Shown: positions 37,148 through 45,861 of the stretch, one piece after another
Layout: each line of letters opens with the position of its first letter
Position numbering within the stretch: position 1 is the first letter of the stretch
Assembly: GCF_019492185.1 (NCBI RefSeq)
Contig: NZ_JAICCF010000004.1
Span: 1,054,001-1,118,000, forward strand
DNA from: Chitinophaga rhizophila
GTDB taxonomy: Bacteria; Bacteroidota; Bacteroidia; Chitinophagales; Chitinophagaceae
Length of the DNA: 64,000 bases
Direction of reading: 5' to 3'
Position numbers and translations under genes: made by a program
Notes under the pieces: generated by a model
Database searches by the model: none
Seen by the model: the letters and a program-made list of their open reading frames with translations, nothing else
What the model was told of the DNA's origin: nothing

Positions 37148-38719
37148 TTAATAGCCTTGATTCTGCTTGGCGATACCGCCAGCCCCCAGTTCCGGATTAT
37201 TGTCAATCTCCTGCTGCGGGATAGGTAGCAACTCATCCCTGTTAGCCCTGAAGTATGGCAGGGGATCTGTTGTAAAATACCCCTTCTTCCTCCATCTTAG
37301 TATATCGCGGTTACGTATCTCTTCGCCGCCCATTTCTACCCATTTTTCATGCATCAACGCCCTGGTTACCTGTTGCTTATTAGACACCGGATACTGGGCT
37401 GTCGGATATGCCGGCATATCTACTGAAGCCCTGCTCCTGATCTGGTTGAGATAACCCACTGCTGCACCGGTATTACCTAGTTCGTTTTCACACTCTGCCA
37501 GCATCAGCAACACTTCGGCGTACCGGATAATACGCTGGTTGTTACCTCCGGGGTGGTAAGATGCTGCAGACAAACTCTGTTTGTAAATGATCATAAACTT
37601 ACGCCAGCTGATCTTTTTAGTAACTCCGTTCAGCACAGAAGAGTTACCATTCTGCATAGCGTCTGTCAATACATCTGCGTCATTATTGAACCTGTCTCCG
37701 GTCTGATATACTGTATTTGAGAAACGCGGATCTGTTTTCGGAGCGCCGGTAGCTGTATTCTCAAACTCATTGATGAATTTGTTGGAGGGAATCAGGTTCC
37801 GCCATGCTACCGGACTATACTCCTGGTTCCGGATGGTAGATTGTGCAGTACCTGCGCCATCTCCGGTACCATTCCAGTCAAAACCGTTATCGCCTCTGTC
37901 AAAGTATACTGCTTCCCAGATAGATTCAGCATTGAACTCTGTTTCCTCCAGGAAATTATCAATATAGTTGTCTACCAGTCTATACAGGCCAGCGCCGGTT
38001 ACTTTCAGCAGCGCTTCCTTAGCGGCTGCATAATCGCCTTTCTGCAGGTGTACTCTCCCTAACATCGCGTTAGCTGCACCTGACGTTACACGGCCAAGAT
38101 CGGAGGTGCCATATGTTGGCTTCAGTACAGCTACTGCTTCTGTCAGGTCTTTGATGATCTGTGTATACACGGCATCTTCTGCGACTCTTGGCTGAAACTG
38201 GTCAGGCGCACTGACTACGGTAGTGTACACCGGTACACCTCCCCATAGCGTTACCAGTTCAAAATATGCCCATGCACGGAAGAACTTTGCCTGTGCAACG
38301 CACTGATCGCGTACCTCATCATTGTCTGTTACGTTTGGTTCACTGCCAATGACTGTATTGGCACGGTGAATAACCGTATACAAACCTCTCCACACGCTAC
38401 CCAGCACAGGGTTATCTGAGGAAGTGGCTCCATTCAGGATCTGTGCACGCGGCACTTCCAGCTGACCACCACCAGACGATACATCGTCGCTTCTCAGGTC
38501 ATGTACAAAGAACCATTCCCTGCCAATCAGATTGCCGGCATGAAATGCAGAGTAAATAGCATTGGTGCCTTTCAACATCTCTGCACTGTTCTTAAAATAG
38601 TTGTCCAGAGTGGCATAACTCGGATTCGTCTTATCCAGATCCTTGGTACAGGAAGTGGTCAACATTGCAGCCGATAACATAGCTGCCATTATATAATTGA
38701 AATAAGTGAATTTTTTCAT
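37148..38719 (-). CDS. susD: SusD/RagB outer-membrane glycan-binding lipoprotein
   Basis: A 523-residue SusD-family lipoprotein with lipobox TTSC near residue 24. Helical TPR-like units, the AWAYFELVTLWGGVP motif and the C-terminal LRWRKKG, plus DELLPIPQQEIDNNP, are typical. It caps the SusC pore and binds the glycan at the surface. It follows susC by 24 bases on the same strand. Confidence 0.95.
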   Translation of the reverse strand: MKKFTYFNYIMAAMLSAAMLTTSCTKDLDKTNPSYATLDNYFKNSAEMLKGTNAIYSAFHAGNLIGREWFFVHDLRSDDVSSGGGQLEVPRAQILNGATSSDNPVLGSVWRGLYTVIHRANTVIGSEPNVTDNDEVRDQCVAQAKFFRAWAYFELVTLWGGVPVYTTVVSAPDQFQPRVAEDAVYTQIIKDLTEAVAVLKPTYGTSDLGRVTSGAANAMLGRVHLQKGDYAAAKEALLKVTGAGLYRLVDNYIDNFLEETEFNAESIWEAVYFDRGDNGFDWNGTGDGAGTAQSTIRNQEYSPVAWRNLIPSNKFINEFENTATGAPKTDPRFSNTVYQTGDRFNNDADVLTDAMQNGNSSVLNGVTKKISWRKFMIIYKQSLSAASYHPGGNNQRIIRYAEVLLMLAECENELGNTGAAVGYLNQIRSRASVDMPAYPTAQYPVSNKQQVTRALMHEKWVEMGGEEIRNRDILRWRKKGYFTTDPLPYFRANRDELLPIPQQEIDNNPELGAGGIAKQNQGY

Positions 38720-38743
38720 GTCTGATCTTTTTTGCTGCGCTGT

Positions 38744-41700
38744 TTAGAAACCTACCTGCAAGCCAAACTGGAAGGACCTTGCAGATGGATACTGGCCATA
38801 ATCAATACCGTTGGTGAGTGTCGTATTCTTCGTACCGATCTCCGGATCCCATCCTTTATAGGAAGTGAAGGTCAGCAGGTTCTGCGAAGACACATATACC
38901 CTGAAGTTGGTGATCGCACCGTTTGTCAGCGTACGTAGCGCTGATGCCGGCAACGTATACCCCAGTATCACGTTTTTTAGTCGCAGGTAAGAGCCGTCCT
39001 CGATCCAGCGGTCTGATACACGGGCGTTCTGGTTAGGATCGCCGCTGATCGCTCTTGGAATATCAGTATTAGTATTGGTTGGCGTCCATGCATCCAGTAC
39101 TTCTACGCCTGCTCCGAACAAACGGGCCATACCTTCGCGCAGTACCCTGGTACCGTTAAAGATCTTGTTGCCCTGTACGCCCTGGAAGAACAGAGACATA
39201 TCAAAGTTCTTGTAGTTGGCACTATAATTCAGGGCATAGGTGAACTTAGGAATGTAAGTACCCAGGAACGTACGGTCGTCTGCTGTAATCCGACCGTCGC
39301 CGTTCAGATCTTTGAATTTGATATCGCCAGGTGCGGTAGATTTGGCGGGATCGGTACCTGCTATCTGTTCAGGGCTTTTGTTTACTTCATCCTGGCTCTG
39401 GAAGATACCATCCACTACATACCCATAGAAAGACTGGATAGGCTGGCCCGCAACAGTACGGGTCATATTACCATTACCGAAATCTGCATCTGCACCGGCA
39501 TCGATGGTAGCTCCTGGTGTATTCAGGCTAAGTATCCTGTTGGTGATGAAGCCGATATTACCGCTTACATTCCAGGTGAAGCTACCGCTGGTTTTGTTGT
39601 AGCCTAGCTGTATATCCACACCGTTGTTCCTCATAGATGCCGCATTCAGCTGAGAACCGGTGCCACCGTAACCAAAGCTGTAAGGCGTTGGAATGGTCAG
39701 GATCAGGTTGTCTGTCTGACGACGGTACCATTCTGCTGTCAGCGTTACTTTGTTATTGAACAATCCCAGGTCTACCCCGATATTCAGTTGTTTTGTCTTC
39801 TCCCATTCCAGGCCACTACTGGCCAGCTGGTTGTAATAAGAGGCATTACCCACGCTGATTGTATTACCGAACGGATAGGTTGCTCCATTTGCCTGTACGA
39901 CTGCCTGCCATGGATATTCATTGGCCAGGATAGAATTTTGCAATGCAGGGAATATACCGATGGCATTCAGACCGGTGATACCCCAGCCTCCGCGCACCTT
40001 CAATTCGGAGATAGCGGTGACTGGCTTCAGAAATTCTTCCTGGTCTATCTTCCAGCCTGCCGATACAGAAGGGAAGCTCTGGAATTTACGGCCCGGTGCC
40101 CATACAGACAGTCCATCACGACGTATAGCGCCGCTCAGCAGATACTTGCCGGCAAAGTCATAACTCACGCGGCCTATATACGACTGTATCAGTGTAGCTG
40201 TACGTGCAGAAAAGGCTGTTACATTGGTAGCGCCTACGAATGTCTCTCTGTCATTAGTAGTCTGGTTACCGGATTGCGTCTCGCCAAAGTTATCCGCCTG
40301 CTGCCGCTCATATACTGCCACGGCATTGATATGATGTCTGCCAAATGTCTTATCAAAGGTCAGCTGCTGCGTGTACAGTAAGGTCGTTCTGTTCGCCCGC
40401 TGGTCATTGATGGTTGCTACCGTCGCATTTCTACCCTTGTCGTTATAGATAGGCAGGAACTCATGCTGATAGGTAGATACATAGTCAGCACCGAATGTAG
40501 AACGGAAGTTCAGCCATGATGTAAGGTTCACCTGTGCATACACAGTTCCCAATAACTTGAATACCTGCCTGTGCGCATCTCCCAGCAGCAGTGCATCTGT
40601 TACGGGATTGGTCGGGTCAGCACCATCCACGCTGTTCTCTGCATTACGGAATCCACCGTTGGTAGTAGGGTCATATACCGGCAGGTAAGGCAAGGCTCTG
40701 ATCACATTTGCCAGCCGGGTTCTGTTACCCTGTGTATTGTCATACCGTTGTTTGGAGTAAGACAACAGTACGTTCTCTCCTACGGTAAATACTTTGCTCA
40801 CATTATGCTCTGAGTTAATACGGAAGTTGCCGCGTTCATAATTCACGCCTTGCGCAATACCATCCTGTTTCAGGTGGCCGGCAGACATGAAATAACGGGA
40901 GGCGTCATTGCCGCCACTTACAGACACATGTGATTGTGTAATCAGCGCCTTTTTGAAATACGCATCCTGCCAGTCTGTATTGGTTTGCGCAAACGTCTGG
41001 TTAGTACCCTCATAGATGGGCTGATTAAAGTTTGCATCTTCCAGGCGTGGTGGTCTTGATATGCCTGCGGCGCCGTTCAGTGCACGCTCATATTGCAGAT
41101 ATTGCTGTGTATTCAGCAGGTCTATTGTTTTCCAGGCTGACTGTACACCTGCGTATGAATCGAAGGTGACGCGTGGTTTACCTTCGCGGGATCCTTTTTT
41201 AGTCGTGATGATGATGACACCATTCGTAGCACGGGAGCCATAGATGGCTGCTGCACTTGCGTCTTTCAATACTTCCACGGATTGTACGTCCCGGCTGTCA
41301 AAGCTGGCCAGGTTGGACGTTGGAAATCCGTCTATTACATACAATGGATCTGATGCATAGCTGATGGAACTGATACCCCTGATACGGATAATTGGGTCAG
41401 CACCAGGCGTACCATTGTTAGTAACGGTCAGACCGGCCACACGTCCCTGCAGTGCCTGCTGTACACTCACAACAGGTAATTCTGCAATGGTCTTGCTGTT
41501 CACCGAAGCAACGGAACCTGTCAGGGAGCTTTTCTTCTGTGCACCATAACCAATCACAACCATCTGTTCCAATGACTGTGAGTTAGGAGCCAGGTTCACC
41601 TGATAGTTCGCACCACTACCTACGGTTACCTGCGTGGCAGTATACCCGATAAAACTATATTGCAATACTTCTCCTGCCGACGCGGTGATAGTATAATTAC

Positions 41701-41929
41701 CATCAGCGCCGGTCACAGTTCCTCTATTGGTATTCCTGACGGCTACAGTAACACCAGACAAGGGCTTCCCTGTCTCATCCAGTACTCTGCCTCTTACCGG
41801 CTGGCCGTTCTGGGCATAGGCTGTCGTCAGCATCAGCATTGCGGCTATTGTCAGCAATGCATGAAGCGTCCGTTTCTGTTTGTCTGGAGACAGACAACTC
41901 CAAAAAAAAGCTCGTAAAGAAAGCTTCAT
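38744..41929 (-). CDS. susC: SusC/RagA TonB-dependent glycan transporter
   Basis: A 1061-residue SusC-family receptor. After a signal peptide ending AYAQ comes a carboxypeptidase-like domain (VRGRVLDETGKPLSGV), then the plug with VVIGYGAQKKSSLTGSV, IRIRGISSI and LYVIDGFP, and a 22-strand barrel ending LQVGF. It imports oligosaccharides with SusD using TonB energy. The gene points towards the GH115-GH43-esterase run, and a LacI-type operator lies 250 bases upstream. Glucuronoxylan fragments are the likely load. Confidence 0.96.
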   Translation of the reverse strand: MKLSLRAFFWSCLSPDKQKRTLHALLTIAAMLMLTTAYAQNGQPVRGRVLDETGKPLSGVTVAVRNTNRGTVTGADGNYTITASAGEVLQYSFIGYTATQVTVGSGANYQVNLAPNSQSLEQMVVIGYGAQKKSSLTGSVASVNSKTIAELPVVSVQQALQGRVAGLTVTNNGTPGADPIIRIRGISSISYASDPLYVIDGFPTSNLASFDSRDVQSVEVLKDASAAAIYGSRATNGVIIITTKKGSREGKPRVTFDSYAGVQSAWKTIDLLNTQQYLQYERALNGAAGISRPPRLEDANFNQPIYEGTNQTFAQTNTDWQDAYFKKALITQSHVSVSGGNDASRYFMSAGHLKQDGIAQGVNYERGNFRINSEHNVSKVFTVGENVLLSYSKQRYDNTQGNRTRLANVIRALPYLPVYDPTTNGGFRNAENSVDGADPTNPVTDALLLGDAHRQVFKLLGTVYAQVNLTSWLNFRSTFGADYVSTYQHEFLPIYNDKGRNATVATINDQRANRTTLLYTQQLTFDKTFGRHHINAVAVYERQQADNFGETQSGNQTTNDRETFVGATNVTAFSARTATLIQSYIGRVSYDFAGKYLLSGAIRRDGLSVWAPGRKFQSFPSVSAGWKIDQEEFLKPVTAISELKVRGGWGITGLNAIGIFPALQNSILANEYPWQAVVQANGATYPFGNTISVGNASYYNQLASSGLEWEKTKQLNIGVDLGLFNNKVTLTAEWYRRQTDNLILTIPTPYSFGYGGTGSQLNAASMRNNGVDIQLGYNKTSGSFTWNVSGNIGFITNRILSLNTPGATIDAGADADFGNGNMTRTVAGQPIQSFYGYVVDGIFQSQDEVNKSPEQIAGTDPAKSTAPGDIKFKDLNGDGRITADDRTFLGTYIPKFTYALNYSANYKNFDMSLFFQGVQGNKIFNGTRVLREGMARLFGAGVEVLDAWTPTNTNTDIPRAISGDPNQNARVSDRWIEDGSYLRLKNVILGYTLPASALRTLTNGAITNFRVYVSSQNLLTFTSYKGWDPEIGTKNTTLTNGIDYGQYPSARSFQFGLQVGF

Positions 41930-42175
41930 AACGCGTGGGATTGATAGTTTATAAATGAAAATATGTCAACAGATCTCTATATTGTCAGTTAAACACACAT
42001 TAAGTATTTCAGTGAGTAGTCCATGCCACCTCCGGGGAACACTGTATTTCATACGGGAATCATGCTGGTGTTGCATTTTATCGATCCTCACCTTCCTAAT
42101 CAGATGTGAAGTACCTACTAAATTGCCAGATTATTTCGTCTCAGATTATCAATAATTGGTTAATATTTCTCAAAT

Positions 42176-42189
42176 CGCAATCGGTTGCG
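42176..42189. promoter_or_regulatory. LacI-type operator upstream of susC
   Basis: CGCAATCGGTTGCG is a near-perfect CGCAAnCGnTTGCG palindrome. It lies in the long gap 41930-42543 between the divergent susC and the receiver-AraC gene, about 250 bases from each of the two starts' nearer features. It matches the sites beside lacI 12 kb away. No gene is seen in the gap. Confidence 0.7.
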
Positions 42190-42543
42190 TAAATTGAGGA
42201 AGAATCGTCTTCAATCAGGGCCTGTGACTTGTCAGACTACTGATTGCCAATACATTGCCACGTCAAAAACAACAATATGGAAAACACGTTATAAAACATT
42301 GATTATGTTAATCTTACAAACACCCACCTGACTACAGGTATTGCTCCACATTCAACAACACAGGGTATAGTTTCCTATCAGATATAGTACTATCCCACTA
42401 CTTGCCAGTACCCATCCGTTGGCCGACGGAAACACATGGCAACGATTACCATACAGAAAAGCGCCAAGAGTTGAGCCCACGACTACTGAACAGGAACGCT
42501 ATACATAGACTGACTACTCACCGCATCTTTTATCTGACCACGT

Positions 42544-43332
42544 ATGCAAGACACACTCTTAATCGTAGATGATGACCAGCACATGCTGCAACTACTCGCT
42601 GAAGAACTGGGTAATGATTACCTGATCTTCACCGCAGAAGATGGCCAGCGCGCACTGGAAATCACTGCCAACTATCCGGTACGTATCATCATCGCTGCCG
42701 CGATAACTCCCGTTGTAAATGGCTTTGAGCTCTGCCTCCAGCTGAAAAAAAGCCCCCATTATGCCCATATACCCATCATCCTGCTGACAGGCAACAAAGC
42801 CATGCAACACCGCCTCGAAGGACTGAAAGCCGGCGCTGATGCCTGTATAGAAAGACCCTTCCCGCAAGAGCTGCTGAAAGTCCAGATTGCCAGTCTGCTG
42901 GATAACCGGAAGAAAATTCGCGCCTATTATACGCAACATCCGCTGGCACATATGAGCGTGGCGACTACGAAATATACCTCTGAAGATTTCCTCGCCAGTC
43001 TCAATAGCCTGATCCTGGAAAACATAGAAAATACTGCCCTGGATATAGACCTGCTGGCAAAAAAACTGAATATCAGCAGACCAACCCTCTACAGGAAAGT
43101 CAAAGCCCTCTCTGACCTGACGCCCAACGAACTGGTCTCGGTCGTAAGACTGAAAAAAGCAGCTGAACTGCTAACAAGTACCGGCTACAAAATATTTGAA
43201 GTGGCAATGATGACAGGGTTTAACTCCCAAAGCAGCTTCGGAAAGGCCTTTCTCAAACAATTCCGGATGACGCCCACGGCCTTTCAGCAAATGCGTAAAT
43301 CAACTGAAATAACCGGCTCTCCGCTTTTATAA
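42544..43332 (+). CDS. Degenerate receiver-AraC regulator
   Basis: A 262-residue protein: receiver fold (1-120) plus AraC-type double HTH (about 155-255, with NISRPTLYRKVKAL and FNSQSSFGKAF). The acidic pocket is present (VDDD, 8-11), but the phospho-acceptor Asp is Ala52 (IIIAAAITP instead of the common IISDxMMP), and the conserved Lys is Arg104 (ERPF). Such a receiver cannot be phosphorylated in the normal way. It is divergent from susC and 102 bases before the first TPR kinase. It may bind DNA constitutively, or respond to protein contact. It resembles the DNA-binding end of Bacteroidota hybrid two-component proteins cut off as a separate gene. Confidence 0.85.
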   Translation: MQDTLLIVDDDQHMLQLLAEELGNDYLIFTAEDGQRALEITANYPVRIIIAAAITPVVNGFELCLQLKKSPHYAHIPIILLTGNKAMQHRLEGLKAGADACIERPFPQELLKVQIASLLDNRKKIRAYYTQHPLAHMSVATTKYTSEDFLASLNSLILENIENTALDIDLLAKKLNISRPTLYRKVKALSDLTPNELVSVVRLKKAAELLTSTGYKIFEVAMMTGFNSQSSFGKAFLKQFRMTPTAFQQMRKSTEITGSPLL

Positions 43333-43434
43333 GAAAAATAGCCCTTCTTTTGCTATCTTTCCGCCTCGCCGTTAAGTGAACACTGCCACTTTGAGGTAAA
43401 CGGACGAACTGTGAACATTAATTTCTAAACCAGC

Positions 43435-45684
43435 ATGGGCGGTAACCGCTACTTACTTTTTACGCTTTTCCTGCTTTGCCTTCTTTGCGGGAACTACTAT
43501 TCAATTGGCCGGACTTTCGATAACGATGACAAAGAAATCGCTGCAATAAGACAACTCATGTCCAGGGGAGAAATGTACCTGGCAAAACCAGGCACTGTAC
43601 AAGCAGATATGGACAGCGCCATGGCGATCGCCAACCGGATGGAGCAGCTAAGCCGCCATAGAAATACTGCATTGGGTCAAGGGCTGAGTAAATTACTGAG
43701 AGCCAGAACGATGGTGCAGAGCGGCCACCCGCAGGATGCCAGGATAATTGCACAACAGGCTGTATCCATCTTTGAAAAACTGAACACTCCCCGGGAGAAA
43801 GCAGATGCGCTGATCGAACTGGGTGGAACATATAACAATACTGACGAAGATATACCCGCTAAAATCTCCTGCTACCAGCAGGGTATTGACATCTACCATC
43901 GCCTGGGCGACAAAATGAAGGAAGCCTCCATGCTGGAAGTACTGGGCGACATTAACCAGGTAAAGCAGGACTATAACGCCGCCCTCTCCCACCTGCACCA
44001 GGCATTAACCATTTACCAGTCCATCGGCTATAAGAAACTACAGGGTGTATACGCCCTCCTGGGCAGTGTACATAATGAAAAGAGCAATTACATCGAAGCG
44101 CTTCGCTATAACCTGCTGGCAGTTAAAACCGGCGAAGAACTGGGCGATTCCGGCATGCTGATGTCTACCGTCTACAACCGGCTGGCCATGAGCTATTACA
44201 ACATCGACTACACCCGGCAGTCTATGGAATATTACCGGAAAGGTATGTACCTCGCCCGGATTAATAAAGATCCAAATGCGATACAGAACTTCCTTTTCAA
44301 TATCGGTGAGCTGCTGGGTAAAATGGGCCGCTATGAGGAAGCGCTTGATAGTCTGAATGCTGCATATACCCAGTTTCCTGTAGCCGATGCCAACGACGAA
44401 GGCTTCTTCATGATGCGGTTTATCAGGATGTACCTCCAGTTGAATGATCACCAGCAAGCAGAGAAGTGTTACCGCAAAATGCTCGGTATATACGGCCAGG
44501 TCAATGAACTTATGAGGCAGGAACTCCGTCTTAGCCTGTCTACCTATCTCGTGAAGAAAGGACGCTTTGCAGAGGCAGCCCCCTACCTCGATACCTTCGC
44601 TGTTATGGAGCAGACCTACCCTTCTTCTGTACTCAGAAATGCCAGTATAGCCCAGCTGCAATACAAAACTGATTCTGCCCTGGGTAACCTGTCTGCCGCC
44701 ATCGCACACATGGTCAGGCATAAAACCCTGTCTGACTCTGCCCGTAACCTGGCACAGTCCAGACAACTGGGCCAGCTGCAACTGCAGTTTGAGACTGACC
44801 AGAAAGATAAAGACATTAAACTGCTGGTACAACGTAACGAGCTACAGGAAGCTTCCCTCCAAAAAGAAAGGGTGATCCGTTATGTGATCATCGCCGGGGT
44901 GATCATTTTAATTGCCTTCCTCGGACTGATTTACAGCAGATACCGGAATAAAAAACGGACGAACATCCAGCTTGAAAAACAGCAAAACGAGATCAACGCC
45001 CAGAACGATATGCTGAAAGGGCTGCTCGATGAAAAAGAATGGCTGCTGAAAGAAATACACCACCGCGTAAAGAACAACCTTCAGATCATTATCAGTCTGC
45101 TCAACACACAGTCCCAATACCTGAATAACAAAGACGCACTGGCAGCCATCCGTAACAGTCAGCAGCGCATGTACTCCATGTCGCTGATACATCAGCGGCT
45201 GTACCAGACTGATAATCTTGGTAAAATCGATATGCACTGGTACATACCTGAGATGATCGGGTATATGAAAGACAGCTTTGAGACTGACCGCAGGATCACT
45301 TTTCACCTGGCCTGCGCACCTATAGAACTGGACGTGGCACAGGCAGTTCCCGTAGGACTGATACTCAACGAAGCAGTCAGCAATGCCATTAAATACGCCT
45401 TCCCAGGCGGAAGAAAAGGCCATATTGATATTCAGCTGATGCAGACAACAGAAGACTGCTGTGAACTGGTCATTGCTGACAATGGAGCAGGAATACCTCC
45501 CGGTATGGACGCCATGGCGACAGCTTCTCTCGGTATGAGCCTGATGCAGGGTCTCAGCATGCAGCTGGACGGTCAGTTCGAGCTGACTGACAACCATCCG
45601 GGTGTCCGTATTTCGCTGGCATTCAGGTACCAGAACTTTGCATCAACCGACAGATTACCTACATTTGCCGAAGAAGCATCCTGA
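43435..45684 (+). CDS. TPR histidine kinase, HisKA_2 type (copy 1)
   Basis: A 749-residue membrane kinase. Signal or anchor helix at residues 5-22; about eight TPR repeats in the periplasmic or outside part (80-430), with ALSHLHQALTIYQSIG as one; a membrane helix near 482-502; a short coiled coil; and a HisKA_2 domain with EIHHRVKNNLQ (His542/543). The ATPase part has NEAVSNAIKYAF, DNGAGIPPG and SLGMSLMQGL. It probably senses an envelope signal and passes phosphate to the sigma-54 regulator at 48099. It is a tandem paralogue of the next gene. Confidence 0.92.
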   Translation: MGGNRYLLFTLFLLCLLCGNYYSIGRTFDNDDKEIAAIRQLMSRGEMYLAKPGTVQADMDSAMAIANRMEQLSRHRNTALGQGLSKLLRARTMVQSGHPQDARIIAQQAVSIFEKLNTPREKADALIELGGTYNNTDEDIPAKISCYQQGIDIYHRLGDKMKEASMLEVLGDINQVKQDYNAALSHLHQALTIYQSIGYKKLQGVYALLGSVHNEKSNYIEALRYNLLAVKTGEELGDSGMLMSTVYNRLAMSYYNIDYTRQSMEYYRKGMYLARINKDPNAIQNFLFNIGELLGKMGRYEEALDSLNAAYTQFPVADANDEGFFMMRFIRMYLQLNDHQQAEKCYRKMLGIYGQVNELMRQELRLSLSTYLVKKGRFAEAAPYLDTFAVMEQTYPSSVLRNASIAQLQYKTDSALGNLSAAIAHMVRHKTLSDSARNLAQSRQLGQLQLQFETDQKDKDIKLLVQRNELQEASLQKERVIRYVIIAGVIILIAFLGLIYSRYRNKKRTNIQLEKQQNEINAQNDMLKGLLDEKEWLLKEIHHRVKNNLQIIISLLNTQSQYLNNKDALAAIRNSQQRMYSMSLIHQRLYQTDNLGKIDMHWYIPEMIGYMKDSFETDRRITFHLACAPIELDVAQAVPVGLILNEAVSNAIKYAFPGGRKGHIDIQLMQTTEDCCELVIADNGAGIPPGMDAMATASLGMSLMQGLSMQLDGQFELTDNHPGVRISLAFRYQNFASTDRLPTFAEEAS

Positions 45685-45861
45685 CCGGTACAGTTCCTCT
45701 ATTTCTGACGCTTATCATAAAAGCACGAAATATCGTCATAAATCACTCCGCCATATTACGACTATTGAACTGATAATTAACACCTTACAATTTGGTATCT
45801 ATATTGCCAGGTACTACACTTCGCTACATCTCAGCGCACTGACCAAATTGAATAAAACAGC

